Assembly (NCBI RefSeq): GCF_900102505.1
Contig: NZ_FMVT01000016.1
Span: forward strand, 1-53,595
Direction of reading: 5' to 3'
Source: Paracoccus tibetensis
GTDB taxonomy: Bacteria > Pseudomonadota > Alphaproteobacteria > Rhodobacterales > Rhodobacteraceae
Length of the DNA: 53,595 nucleotides
Shown here: positions 9,161 through 18,101 of the stretch, one piece after another
Layout: each line of letters starts with the position of its first letter
Numbering within the stretch: the first letter of the stretch is position 1
Made by a program: the position numbers and the translations under genes
The notes under the pieces: generated by a model
The model's input: only the letters and a program-made list of their open reading frames with translations
What the model was told of the DNA's origin: nothing
The model's database searches: none

Positions 9161-10128
9161 GTCCGCGCCTCGGCTTGCTTAAGGATGATGCGCCCCGGGT
9201 CCCGCCGGCCAAGCGTGTTCACGGCGATGGCAATCAGGATGGCGCTGCCCGAGATTGCCATCTGCCAGAAAGGCGAGATGCCGACGACCGGCAGCGCGTT
9301 CTTGATAATCCCTAGGAACAGCGCACCCATGACTGCGCCGCCGACAGTGCCCGCGCCGCCCGCGATAGCAATGCCGCCGATGACGCAGGCGGCGACTACG
9401 TCTAGCTCGAACCCGCGGGCGATGTCGACATAGGCGACAGCATACCGCGCAATCCACAGATATCCAGTCAGCCCGGCCAAGGCGCCGGCCAGCACGAAGG
9501 CCGCGAACTGCGTGCGCCCGACCGAGATGCCGGCATAGCCCGCCGCATGAGGATTGCCGCCGACCGCATAAAGCGCACGGCCAAGCGGCAGCCGCGCGAC
9601 CGCCAGTCCGAGCAGCGCCACGGCGGCAACGGCGATCCAGGCCATGATGGGCAGGCCCAGGACGACCATGCGCGGCAGCGCCTTAAAGGGATCGCTCAGC
9701 TGGTGGGCGTTGATCCAGGCTCCGTTCGTCAAGAGGAAGATCGTGCCGCGATAGATCGTCATCGTGCCAAGCGTCACAACGATCGACGGGATGCCGAGCT
9801 TCCAGACCAGAAGCCCGTTCACCGCGCCAAGGGCCGCGCCCATGACGATGACGGCCGGCAGGATCACCGCCAGCGGCACACCCATCCCGTCCATCAGCGC
9901 CGCGACCATGCCGCAGAGCGCAAGGTTCGCGGCCACCGACAGGTCGATGCACTTGGTCAGGATCACCGTCATCTGCCCAAGCGCCAGAAGGATCAGGGGC
10001 GAGGTGTCGGTCAGCACGCGCGCAAGATTTCCGGGCGTCACGAAGGCGGGGAAGCGGCTGGCGATGACGGCCAGCAGGGCCAGAATGGCGAGCGCGAGAA
10101 TCGCCTCGCGCGACTTGAGGATGGTCAT
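9157..10128 (-). CDS. rhaP: Rhamnose ABC transporter permease RhaP
   Basis: The 323-residue protein is the second CUT2 permease. It shows LTKCIDLSVAANLALCGM (the family D-L-S-V segment), the coupling segment GGNPHAAGYAGISVGRT and GGIAIAGGAGTVGGAVMGA. The start overlaps the rhaT stop by four bases and the stop overlaps rhaQ by four. It belongs to the same family as RhaQ and was probably produced by an old duplication, as in other rhamnose transporters. Confidence 0.9.
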   Translation of the reverse strand: MTILKSREAILALAILALLAVIASRFPAFVTPGNLARVLTDTSPLILLALGQMTVILTKCIDLSVAANLALCGMVAALMDGMGVPLAVILPAVIVMGAALGAVNGLLVWKLGIPSIVVTLGTMTIYRGTIFLLTNGAWINAHQLSDPFKALPRMVVLGLPIMAWIAVAAVALLGLAVARLPLGRALYAVGGNPHAAGYAGISVGRTQFAAFVLAGALAGLTGYLWIARYAVAYVDIARGFELDVVAACVIGGIAIAGGAGTVGGAVMGALFLGIIKNALPVVGISPFWQMAISGSAILIAIAVNTLGRRDPGRIILKQAEART

Positions 10129-11642
10129 GCGGCCTCCTGCTGGCTGATGCCGACGGCGGCGCGGACGAGGTTCTCGGGCGTCATAGCGGCGCCGGTGAAC
10201 TCGCCGGCCAGGCGCCCTTCGCGCATGACGATGACGCGGTCGGACATGCCCAGAACCTCGGGGATTTCGCTGCTGACCATGATCACGGCCAGCCCTTGCC
10301 CGGCCAGTTCGGACATGAAGTCATGGACCGCGGCCTTTGAGCCGATGTCGATGCCCTTGGTCGGCTCGTCCAGGATGATCACCCGCGGCTTCGTTGCCAG
10401 CCACTTGGCGATGACGACCTTCTGCTGGTTGCCCCCCGACAGAAGCGCGATGTTCTGATCGAGGCTCGCCGCCCTGAGGTCCAGCCGCTGCGTATACTCA
10501 CGCGCCAGCTTGAACTCCTCAGCCAGCCGCAGGAAGCCGGCGCGGCTGGTGCGCGGCAGCGAAGGCAGCGTGACGTTCTGGAAGATCGGCAAGCCCTTGA
10601 CGGCGCCCTGCGCGCCGCGATCCTCGGGGACATAGACGATGCCCGCATCCACCGCCTGCGCGGTCGTGCGCAGTACGCGCACTTGGCCCTCGATCCTGCA
10701 GGCGCCTTTGGACGGACGGGTGATGCCGAACAGCGACTGCATCACCTCAGACCGGCCGGCCCCGACCAGACCGTAGAAGCCCAGGATCTCGCCAGCGTGG
10801 AGGGTGAAGGTGATGTCCTCGAACTCGGTGGGGTGGCTGTAGCCGGCGATCGTCAGGACCGGCGCGCCGATCGTCGCCGGGCGCTTGGGATAGATCTGGT
10901 CGACGCTGCGCCCGACCATCAGGCGAACCAGCTCGGCCTCGGAGGTGCCGGCCATCGCGCCCTCGCCGACAAACGCGCCGTCGCGGAAGACGGTCCAGCG
11001 GTCGGCGATGCGGAAGATCTCGTCGAACTTGTGGCTGATGAAGAGGATGGCCTTGCCTTGCCGCTTCAGCGTCTCGACCAGCTCATAAAGCTCGGCGATT
11101 TCCTTGTGCGACAGGGCGGCGGTCGGCTCGTCCATGATGACGACCCGGGCGTCCACCGACAGCGCGCGGGCGATGGCGACGAGGTGCCGGCTGGCGATGC
11201 CCAGATCGCGCAGGCGCGCGGCGGGCGAGATCGAGGCGCCGATGCTGCGCAGGATCTCGGCGGCACGGGCCCGCATCGCGCGGCGGTCGATCAGGCCCCA
11301 CCGAGTGCGGGGCGCGTGGCCGATGAAGATGTTCTCGGCCACGGTCAGCTCGTCGAAGAGCACCGTTTCCTGGTGGATCGCGGTGACGCCGGCCTTCTGC
11401 GCCGATTGCGCGCCCGGGAAGCTGACGGGGCGGCCGTCCAGCATGATCTGCCCCTCGTCCGGCTGGTAGATGCCGGTCAGGACCTTCACGATAGTCGACT
11501 TGCCGGCGCCGTTCTCGCCGATCAGCGCGGTGACCTGGCCGGGGAACAGGTCCAGCCGGACGCCGTCCAGCGCCTTGACACCCGGGAATGTCTTGACGAT
11601 GCCGCGCAAGGACAGCACGGGCGCCGTGGGTTCAGCCTGCAT
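10125..11642 (-). CDS. rhaT: Rhamnose ABC transporter ATP-binding protein RhaT
   Basis: The 505-residue protein carries two fused ABC ATPase domains, as in RbsA/XylG. Domain 1 has Walker A GENGAGKST and Walker B VVIMDEPTAAL. Domain 2 has the degenerate Walker A GLVGAGRSE, the signature LLSGGNQQKVVIAKWL and VIILDEPTKGIDIG. The signature of domain 1 is degenerate (LGIASRHLVAIARALS), a known trait of this subfamily. ATG at 11642 is chosen because AGGA stands 9 bases upstream; an in-frame start at 11672 would sit inside the hairpin described separately. It powers uptake through RhaP/RhaQ. Confidence 0.9.
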   Translation of the reverse strand: MQAEPTAPVLSLRGIVKTFPGVKALDGVRLDLFPGQVTALIGENGAGKSTIVKVLTGIYQPDEGQIMLDGRPVSFPGAQSAQKAGVTAIHQETVLFDELTVAENIFIGHAPRTRWGLIDRRAMRARAAEILRSIGASISPAARLRDLGIASRHLVAIARALSVDARVVIMDEPTAALSHKEIAELYELVETLKRQGKAILFISHKFDEIFRIADRWTVFRDGAFVGEGAMAGTSEAELVRLMVGRSVDQIYPKRPATIGAPVLTIAGYSHPTEFEDITFTLHAGEILGFYGLVGAGRSEVMQSLFGITRPSKGACRIEGQVRVLRTTAQAVDAGIVYVPEDRGAQGAVKGLPIFQNVTLPSLPRTSRAGFLRLAEEFKLAREYTQRLDLRAASLDQNIALLSGGNQQKVVIAKWLATKPRVIILDEPTKGIDIGSKAAVHDFMSELAGQGLAVIMVSSEIPEVLGMSDRVIVMREGRLAGEFTGAAMTPENLVRAAVGISQQEAA

Positions 11643-11663
11643 GGGATATGTCCTGCGCAAAGG

Positions 11664-11689
11664 CCCCGGCACGCGAGGACGCGCCGGGG
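11664..11689 (-). other. GC-rich hairpin between rhaS and rhaT
   Basis: CCCCGGC and GCCGGGG (11664-11670 and 11683-11689) form a strong inverted repeat just after the rhaS stop, with no T run behind it. Such structures between a binding-protein gene and the rest of an ABC operon often act as a partial terminator or as a 3' mRNA stabiliser that raises the binding protein relative to the membrane subunits. The role is inferred. Confidence 0.6.
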
Positions 11690-11697
11690 ATCAGCGA

Positions 11698-12690
11698 TCA
11701 GAAGATCGAGCTGAACTCGTCGATGTTGCTGGCGTCATAGGTGAAGGGGTCGGCCATCGCGGCCTCGCCGTTCTCGTCCAGCGTCACCTCGCCCATGCGG
11801 CCGATCGAGATGGTCGCGCCCGGTTCGGCCGTCGCCTCGTCCTTCGCCAGATGATAGGCGATCATCGTGGCGGAGTAGCCCAGATCGATCGGGTTCCAGA
11901 TCGCGAAGCTCTGCGATGCGCCCGATTTCACATGCCCCGCCATCTCGGAGGGCAGCCCCAGGCCGGTCACGTTCACCTCGCCCACCTTGCCGGCATCCGT
12001 CACGGCCTGCGCGGCCGCCACGATGCCCACGCTGGTCGGCGCGATGATCGCGTCGAGGTCCGGGTGGCTCTGCATCAGACCCTGCGCCTCGCGATAGGAC
12101 TTGTCGGCCAGGTCGTCGCCATAGACCGTCGCGACGACCTCGATGTTCGGGTAATCGCCCATGACCTTCTGCATTTCCTCGATCCAGACGTTCTGGTTGG
12201 TCGAGGTCGAGGTCGCCGACAGCACCGCGACCTGCCCGCCGTCCGGCAGGTGGTCCGCCGCCAGCTTGATGATCGTGTTGCCGATCAGCGGGGCCGAGGA
12301 CGGGTTCAGGTGCATCTCGCGGCCCTCAGGTGCCACGCCGCTGTCCCAGCTGATGACCGTGATGCCCCGCTCCATTGCGCGCTTCAGGGTCGGCACCAGC
12401 GCGTCGGTGTCGTTGGCGCTGACCGCGATGGCGTCTACGCGCTGCGCGATCAGGCTGTTCAGCACCTCGATCTGGCCCTCGGCCGTGGTGTCGGTCGGGC
12501 CGGTATAGATGATCTCGACATCGCCCAGCTCGGCCGCGGCTTCCTCGGCGCCCTTGTTGGCGGCTTCGAAGAAGCCGATGCCGAGCGCCTTGGCGACAAG
12601 GGCAATCCGCATGGGCTCCGCCTGCGCGGCGCCGGCCATAAGCGCCGAAGCCATTGCGGCCGTCGTCAGGATCTTTCTCAACATGCTCAT
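11698..12690 (-). CDS. rhaS: Rhamnose ABC transporter periplasmic binding protein RhaS
   Basis: The 330-residue protein has a signal peptide (MLRKILTTAAMASALMAGAAQA) and a type-I sugar-binding fold (Peripla_BP_4). Characteristic segments are ALGIGFFEAANKGAEEAAAEL, the repeat-like DAIAVSANDTDALVP, ITVISWDSGV and DAIIAPTSVGIVAAAQAV. It captures rhamnose in the periplasm for RhaTPQ. ATG at 12690 follows GGGAGGAAAG; the earlier in-frame ATG would put 11 non-signal residues in front. It is the first structural gene after rhaR. Confidence 0.92.
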   Translation of the reverse strand: MSMLRKILTTAAMASALMAGAAQAEPMRIALVAKALGIGFFEAANKGAEEAAAELGDVEIIYTGPTDTTAEGQIEVLNSLIAQRVDAIAVSANDTDALVPTLKRAMERGITVISWDSGVAPEGREMHLNPSSAPLIGNTIIKLAADHLPDGGQVAVLSATSTSTNQNVWIEEMQKVMGDYPNIEVVATVYGDDLADKSYREAQGLMQSHPDLDAIIAPTSVGIVAAAQAVTDAGKVGEVNVTGLGLPSEMAGHVKSGASQSFAIWNPIDLGYSATMIAYHLAKDEATAEPGATISIGRMGEVTLDENGEAAMADPFTYDASNIDEFSSIF

Positions 12691-12719
12691 CTTTCCTCCC
12701 CTATGAGCGGTGCCGCGCG

Positions 12720-13529
12720 TCATTCCTCCTGCGCGCGGCTCTTTCTGGCCGGTGCGGCGACGGGCGCCACGATCAGCCGGATCTCGGCCGCCTGCAGCAT
12801 CGCGGCGGCGCGATCGTCGATGCCGTCATCGGTGATGACGGTATGGATGCGGGCAAGCGAGCACAGCAACAGGCTGGAGCGCTGGCCGAACTTCGAGCTG
12901 TCGGCCAGGACCACCAGCTCATCCGCCTGCCCGATCAGCTTCTGCTCGGCCTGCACCAGCAACGGATCGCCCTCCATCAGGCCAAGGGGGCCGAGGCCGC
13001 GGCAGCCCATGAACATGCGCTTGGCGTAAAAATGGCTGCTGCCGTCGGCGTCGAAGGGTGACAGGATGATGTTCTGCTCGCGATAGATCGCGCCGGCGGG
13101 CAGCAGGACGGTGTTCTTCGACTGCTTCAGCAAATGCTCGGCAATCGGGAAGCTGTTGGTGAAGACCTGCAGCCGCTTCGTCGTCAGCGGGTGGACCATC
13201 TGGAAGGTGGTCGTCCCGCCGTTGATGATGATCGCGTCGCCATCCTCGCACAGATCGACCGCCGCCTGCGCGATTGCACGCTTCTGCGCGATATTGATCG
13301 TTTCGTTGACAGCGAAGGGGCGGGCGTTGATGCCGACGAATTGCGGCGGGTGGACCGCCTCGGCCCCGCCCCGTACGCGGCGAAGCTTCTTGGTCAGGTG
13401 CAGCTGGGCGATGTCACGGCGCACCGTTGCCTCGGAAACGCCGGTCAGGGCGCAGAGATCGGCCACGCTGACGACGGGCCGCTCCTGGACCGCCGACAGG
13501 ATGATGCGATGACGCTCTGTTTCCAGCAT
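12720..13529 (-). CDS. rhaR: DeoR-family regulator of rhamnose catabolism RhaR
   Basis: The 269-residue protein begins with a DeoR helix-turn-helix (MLETERHRIILSAVQERPVVSVADLCALTG broken around VSEATVRRDIAQL, residues 1-58) and continues with the DeoR C-terminal sensor domain. That domain shows INGGTTTFQMVHPL and the phosphosugar-binding-like LADSSKFGQRSS. It is the first gene of the leftward operon and faces rhaD. Rhizobial RhaR is a negative regulator relieved by a rhamnose pathway intermediate; the same is inferred here. Repeated GTCAATCA elements in the divergent region are candidate binding sites. Confidence 0.88.
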   Translation of the reverse strand: MLETERHRIILSAVQERPVVSVADLCALTGVSEATVRRDIAQLHLTKKLRRVRGGAEAVHPPQFVGINARPFAVNETINIAQKRAIAQAAVDLCEDGDAIIINGGTTTFQMVHPLTTKRLQVFTNSFPIAEHLLKQSKNTVLLPAGAIYREQNIILSPFDADGSSHFYAKRMFMGCRGLGPLGLMEGDPLLVQAEQKLIGQADELVVLADSSKFGQRSSLLLCSLARIHTVITDDGIDDRAAAMLQAAEIRLIVAPVAAPARKSRAQEE

Positions 13530-13713
13530 GGTGTCTCCCCTTGCCAGCAGTTTCCATCACTCCCGCGCATTGTCAATCATTTTCGCGCGCAGAAACGCTT
13601 TATGCACCTGCATAATGATTGAAGCTGATCGAAAGTGATTGACTTGGCGCGCGCCCACCCGCTAACGGAAAAGCGACAGAGGCGGCATGCGCCGCTCGAA
13701 TCGGGAGGATTCT
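13530..13713. promoter_or_regulatory. Divergent rhaR/rhaD control region with repeated GTCAATCA-type operators
   Basis: Three related elements are visible: GTCAATCATTTTCG (13572-13585), CATAATGATTGAAG (13611-13624) and CGAAAGTGATTGAC (13630-13643). The first and third are near-perfect inverted copies about 58 bases apart, centre to centre. Each contains a -35-like box: TTGACA on the minus strand (13576-13571) and TTGACT on the plus strand (13639-13644). Binding of RhaR at these boxes would block both promoters. No convincing -10 element is seen, so promoter positions remain tentative. Confidence 0.6.
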
Positions 13714-15816
13714 ATGACCGAGACCCTCGCCCGCCAGCGGCTCGAGAACCTGTGGGACGATGCCAGGACCGCGTCCATGACCGAGCCTGAAAAGCTGCTC
13801 TACCGCTCGAACCTTCTGGGGTCCGACAAGCGCGTGACCAACTATGGCGGCGGCAACACCTCGGCCAAGGTGATGCAGGCGGACCCGCTGACCGGCGAGC
13901 AGCTCGAGGTGCTGTGGGTTAAAGGCTCGGGCGGCGATATTGGGTCCATGAAGATGGACGGCTTCTCGACGCTCTACATGGACAAGCTGCGCGCGCTGAA
14001 GGGCAAGTATCGCGGGCTGGCCCATGAAGACGAGATGGTCGGTTACCTGCCCCATTGCACCTTCGCGCTGAACCCGCGCGCGGCCAGCATCGACACGCCG
14101 CTGCACGCCTACGTGCCGCGCCGCCATGTCGATCACGTCCATTCCGACGCAATCATTGCCATCGCCGCCTCGGTCAATTCGAAAGAGCTGACAGCCGAGA
14201 TCTTCGGCGGCGAGATCGGCTGGCTGCCGTGGAAGAAGCCGGGCTACGAGCTAGGCCTCTGGCTGGAAAAGCTGGCGACCGAAAACCCCGGCATGCGCGG
14301 TGCGGTGCTGGAAAGCCACGGCCTCTTCACTTGGGCGGATGACGCCAAGGACTGCTACCTGACGACGCTGGAGATCATCAACAAAGCCGCCGCCTGGCTG
14401 GAGGATCGCACCGCCGGCGAGCCGGCCTTTGGCGGCGCCAAGGTGCCTACGCTGGACGCGTCGCAGCGCCGCGACATCGCGGCCCGGCTGATGCCGGTGA
14501 TCCGAGGCCTCATCTCGAAGGACCGCCACAAGGTCGGCCATTTCGACGACCAGCCGGCCGTGCTGGAGTTCGTCGGCTCGAACGCGCTGGAGACGCTGGC
14601 GCCGATGGGCACCTCCTGCCCCGACCACTTCCTGCGCACCAAGATCCGCCCGCTGGTGATCGACTTCGACCCGGCGAACCCGGATCTTGATGCCACCATT
14701 GCCGGGCTGGGCGATGCCGTCGCCGCCTATCGTGACGATTACGCCGCCTACTACGATCGCTGCAAGCACCCCAACAGCCCGGCACTGCGCGATCCGAATG
14801 CGGTGGTTTACCTGGTTCCCGGCGTCGGCATGCTGACCTTCGCCCTCGACAAGGCCACCGCCCGCATCTCGGGCGAATTCTACGTCAATGCGATTAATGT
14901 GATGCGCGGCGCCAGCGCCGTCAGCACCTATCAGGGCCTGCCCGAGCAGGAGGCTTTCGACATCGAGTACTGGCTGCTGGAAGAGGCGAAGCTGCAGCGG
15001 ATGCCGAAGCCCAAGTCGCTGGCCGGACGAGTGGCGCTGGTCACCGGCGGCGCGGGCGGCATCGGTGCGGCGACGGCCGAGCGCTTCCTGCGCGAAGGCG
15101 CATGCGTCATGTTGGCCGACATCGACAGGGCCGCCTTGAAGACCGCGCATGAGGGGCTGGCGGCCAGCTTCGGCGGCGACTTGGTGCGCAGCGTGCAGAT
15201 GAACGTCACCGACGAGACTCAGGTCGCCCGCGCCTATGCCGAGATGGCGGTAGAGTTCGGTGGGATCGACATCCTGGTGTCGAACGCCGGCATCGCGTCC
15301 TCGGCACCTATCGAGGAGACCTCGCTGGCGCTCTGGAACAAGAACATGGACATCCTGTCGACCGGCTACTTCCTGGTTAGCCGCGAGGCGTTCAAGACCT
15401 TCCGCGCGCAAGACATAGGTGGGTCAGTGATCTTCATCGCCTCGAAGAACGGCCTCGCCGCCAGCCCGAACGCCAGCGCCTACTGCACCGCGAAGGCGGC
15501 CGAGATCCATCTGGCCCGTTGCTTGGCGCTGGAAGGGGCGGAAGCCGGCATCCGGGTCAACGTTGTGAACCCCGACGCGGTCCTGCGCGGCTCGCGGATC
15601 TGGGAGGGAGAGTGGCTGGACCAGCGCGCCAGCACGTATGGCACCGACAAGGACGGGCTGGAGGAGATGTATCGCAACCGCTCGATGCTGAAACGCTCGG
15701 TCCTGCCCGAGGACATTGCCGAGGGCGCGTACTTCTTCGCTTCGGACCTTTCGGCCAAATCGACCGGCAACATCCTCAACGTGGACGCCGGCAACGTCCA
15801 GGCCTTCACGAGGTAA
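13714..15816 (+). CDS. rhaD: Bifunctional rhamnulose-1-phosphate aldolase / short-chain dehydrogenase RhaD
   Basis: The 700-residue fusion has an N-terminal class II aldolase/adducin domain (about residues 1-420) with the zinc-binding HVDHVHSDAIIAIA and ESHGLF. A C-terminal SDR domain (from about residue 436) has TGGAGGIGAA for NAD binding, SNAGIA and the active-site YCTAKAA. The aldolase splits rhamnulose-1-phosphate into DHAP and L-lactaldehyde. The dehydrogenase domain is thought to oxidise the lactaldehyde. ATG at 13714 is placed 6 bases after GGGAGGA; the upstream in-frame ATG would add 9 residues with no ribosome site. It leads the rightward rhaDI operon. Confidence 0.92.
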   Translation: MTETLARQRLENLWDDARTASMTEPEKLLYRSNLLGSDKRVTNYGGGNTSAKVMQADPLTGEQLEVLWVKGSGGDIGSMKMDGFSTLYMDKLRALKGKYRGLAHEDEMVGYLPHCTFALNPRAASIDTPLHAYVPRRHVDHVHSDAIIAIAASVNSKELTAEIFGGEIGWLPWKKPGYELGLWLEKLATENPGMRGAVLESHGLFTWADDAKDCYLTTLEIINKAAAWLEDRTAGEPAFGGAKVPTLDASQRRDIAARLMPVIRGLISKDRHKVGHFDDQPAVLEFVGSNALETLAPMGTSCPDHFLRTKIRPLVIDFDPANPDLDATIAGLGDAVAAYRDDYAAYYDRCKHPNSPALRDPNAVVYLVPGVGMLTFALDKATARISGEFYVNAINVMRGASAVSTYQGLPEQEAFDIEYWLLEEAKLQRMPKPKSLAGRVALVTGGAGGIGAATAERFLREGACVMLADIDRAALKTAHEGLAASFGGDLVRSVQMNVTDETQVARAYAEMAVEFGGIDILVSNAGIASSAPIEETSLALWNKNMDILSTGYFLVSREAFKTFRAQDIGGSVIFIASKNGLAASPNASAYCTAKAAEIHLARCLALEGAEAGIRVNVVNPDAVLRGSRIWEGEWLDQRASTYGTDKDGLEEMYRNRSMLKRSVLPEDIAEGAYFFASDLSAKSTGNILNVDAGNVQAFTR

Positions 15817-15819
15817 GCC

Positions 15820-17094
15820 ATGATCGACAAGCACCTAATCGAGGCGCAGAATGCCTCGCGCCACGCTGACCTTGAGGCCGACTACGACGCGCTCGGCACC
15901 CGTCTCGCCCGCCGCGGCGTGGATATCGAGGCGCTGACAACCCGCGCCGCTGGTTTCGACGTCGCAGTCCCCAGCTGGGGCACCGGCACCGGCGGGACGC
16001 GCTTCGCGCGCTTCCCCGGCAAGGGCGAGCCGCGCGGGATAATGGACAAGCTGGACGATTGCGGCGTGATCCACGCCCTGACCGCCGCCACGCCCCGCGT
16101 CAGCCTGCACATCCCTTGGGACAAGGAGGACCCCGCCCTCCTGCGCGAGAAGGCCGAGGAGGTGGGGCTTGGCTTCGACGCCATGAACTCGAACACCTTC
16201 CAAGACCAGCCGGACCAGGCGCACAGCTATAAGTTCGGCTCATTGTCCCACACGGACGCCGCGACGCGCCGGCAGGCGGTCGAGCATAATCTCGAATGCA
16301 TTGAGATCGGCCAGCAGATCGGCTCAACCGCGCTGAGTGTTTGGATCGGGGACGGGTCGAACTTCCCCGGCCAGACCTCGCTCTCGCGCCAGTTCGACCG
16401 CTACATGGAGGCGATGGGCCAAGTCTATGCCGGGCTGCCGGACGACTGGCGCCTCTTCTCTGAGCACAAGATCTATGAGCCCGCGTTCTACTCGACGGTC
16501 GTTCAGGACTGGGGCACAAGCCTGATTACGGCGCAGGAGCTTGGGCCCAAGGCGCAATGCCTCGTGGACCTCGGCCACCACGCGCCGAACGTGAACATCG
16601 AGATGATCGTGTCGCGCCTCATCCGCGCGGGCAAGCTAGGCGGGTTCCACTTCAACGACAGCAAGTATGGCGACGATGATCTGGACAGCGGCACCATCGA
16701 CCCGTTCCGCCTGTTCCTGGTCTGGAACGAGCTGGTGGAACTCGAGGACATGCCCGGCCTGAACCTGTCGCACATGATCGACCAGAGCCACAACGTCACC
16801 GACCCGATCGAGAGCCTGATCGTCTCGGCCATCGAGATCCAGCGCGCCTTCGTGCAGGCCTCGCTTGTGGATCGTGTCGCGCTAGAGGGCTACCGGACCG
16901 AGAACGACGCGCTGATGGCCGCGGCCACTCTGCGCGCGGCCTTCCGCACGGATGTTGACCCGATCCTGCAGATGGGGCGGCTTCGTAAGGGGGCGGCGAT
17001 CGATCCGGTGGCAGCATATCGTTCCTCGGGCTGGCGTGCGGGCGCGGCAAAGACGCGGCCAGCCGTGGCGGCGGGCGGCGGCGGGATCGTCTGA
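15820..17094 (+). CDS. rhaI: L-rhamnose isomerase RhaI (rhizobial/Pseudomonas-type TIM barrel)
   Basis: The 424-residue protein is a xylose-isomerase-like TIM barrel of the RhaI family, distinct from enterobacterial RhaA, and converts L-rhamnose to L-rhamnulose. Visible landmarks are HIPWDKEDPALLREKAEE, LSVWIGDGSNFPGQ, FSEHKIYEPAFYSTVVQDWG with a metal-ligand glutamate, CLVDLGHHAPNVNIEMIV and GGFHFNDSKYGDDDLD, which carries histidine and aspartate ligands. It lies three bases after rhaD. The last 20 or so residues are alanine/glycine-rich and variable. Confidence 0.92.
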   Translation: MIDKHLIEAQNASRHADLEADYDALGTRLARRGVDIEALTTRAAGFDVAVPSWGTGTGGTRFARFPGKGEPRGIMDKLDDCGVIHALTAATPRVSLHIPWDKEDPALLREKAEEVGLGFDAMNSNTFQDQPDQAHSYKFGSLSHTDAATRRQAVEHNLECIEIGQQIGSTALSVWIGDGSNFPGQTSLSRQFDRYMEAMGQVYAGLPDDWRLFSEHKIYEPAFYSTVVQDWGTSLITAQELGPKAQCLVDLGHHAPNVNIEMIVSRLIRAGKLGGFHFNDSKYGDDDLDSGTIDPFRLFLVWNELVELEDMPGLNLSHMIDQSHNVTDPIESLIVSAIEIQRAFVQASLVDRVALEGYRTENDALMAAATLRAAFRTDVDPILQMGRLRKGAAIDPVAAYRSSGWRAGAAKTRPAVAAGGGGIV

Positions 17095-17178
17095 GGCATC
17101 AGCGGGGGCAGCTTTACTTCGATGCCACATGGTGAAATGCCGGCAGCGCCGGCACATCCCCTCACAAAGAGCACCGCC

Positions 17179-18084
17179 ATGAGCCTCAGCGCCCCTTCCG
17201 CCATCATTCCCCCTGTCGCGCAGTTCGGGCCGGGCCTCGCCTGGATGGCGCTGAGCATGTGCAGTTTCATCGGCATGTCCGTCGGCTCGCGTGAGATGGC
17301 GGCTACCATGTCAATCCGGCAGGTCCTGTTCTTCCGCGCGCTGGTTGGGCTGCTGGTCATCCTCGCCGTCGGTCGCGCGCTCTTTCCCGAGGTCCGGCGC
17401 ATGGCGCAGCTGCGCCTGCACCTGCTGCGCAACGTCATCCACTTCACCGGCCAGTATCTTTGGACCATCGGCATCGTGCTGCTGCCGCTCGCCTCGGTCT
17501 TTGCGCTGGAATTCACCATGCCGATCTGGGTGACGCTGTTCGCCTGGCTGCTGCTGCGCGAACGGCTGAGCCGGCCGCGCCTGCTGGCGACGGTCGGCGG
17601 GTTCATCGGCGTCATGGTCATCGTCCGCCCCGGCGTCGGCATGGTCGATCCGGCGGCGTTGCTGGTGCTTGCCGCCGCGGCCGCATATGGGATGTCGCTG
17701 ATCCTGGTGAAGCGGCTGACGCAACACTGCTCGCCCGGCGCCATTGTCGTCTGGATGATCCTGATCCAGCTGCCGCTCGGCCTGGCCTTTGCGGTGACGG
17801 ACTGGCAGCCGGTGCAAGCCGCCTCGATCCCCTGGATGCTGGTCGCGGGGATCGGCGCGCTTGCCGCGCATTATTCGCAGGCGCAGGCGCTGAAGCGGCT
17901 GGACGCCTCGATCCTCATCCCCATCGACTTCCTGAGGGTGCCGATGGCGGCTGTGGTCGGATATTCGCTCTATGGCGAGGCGATCGACCTGTGGGTGGTC
18001 CTGGGCGGCGGGATAATCCTGATGTCGAACTTCCAGGCCGTCATGGCCGAGCGCCGCAGCCGCCGCAGCACCACTTCGGCCTGA
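17179..18084 (+). CDS. DMT/EamA-family transporter
   Basis: The 301-residue protein has ten predicted transmembrane helices in two EamA repeats (about residues 15-145 and 155-290), as in the drug/metabolite transporter superfamily. LPLASVFALEFTMPIWVTLFAWLLL-type segments (split here) and YGMSLILVKRL mark the repeat ends. Substrate cannot be read from sequence; export of amino acids or other small metabolites is usual for the family. ATG at 17179 is chosen over one 19 codons upstream because the residues before it are hydrophilic and variable. It follows rhaI by 84 bases, so it could be read through from rhaDI, but nothing ties it to rhamnose. Confidence 0.8.
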   Translation: MSLSAPSAIIPPVAQFGPGLAWMALSMCSFIGMSVGSREMAATMSIRQVLFFRALVGLLVILAVGRALFPEVRRMAQLRLHLLRNVIHFTGQYLWTIGIVLLPLASVFALEFTMPIWVTLFAWLLLRERLSRPRLLATVGGFIGVMVIVRPGVGMVDPAALLVLAAAAAYGMSLILVKRLTQHCSPGAIVVWMILIQLPLGLAFAVTDWQPVQAASIPWMLVAGIGALAAHYSQAQALKRLDASILIPIDFLRVPMAAVVGYSLYGEAIDLWVVLGGGIILMSNFQAVMAERRSRRSTTSA

Positions 18085-18101
18085 GCCGGCGAGGGCGTGT
18101 C

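Noticed and set aside
10660..11250. Degenerate Walker A in the second domain and degenerate signature in the first domain of RhaT taken as signs of decay
   Set aside because: RbsA/RhaT-type double ATPases normally show these changes, so they are family traits and not damage.
14251..15411. A 386-codon minus-strand frame inside rhaD
   Set aside because: rhaD is fully supported by aldolase and SDR motifs; the opposite frame has repetitive H/R/G/D composition and no recognisable domain.
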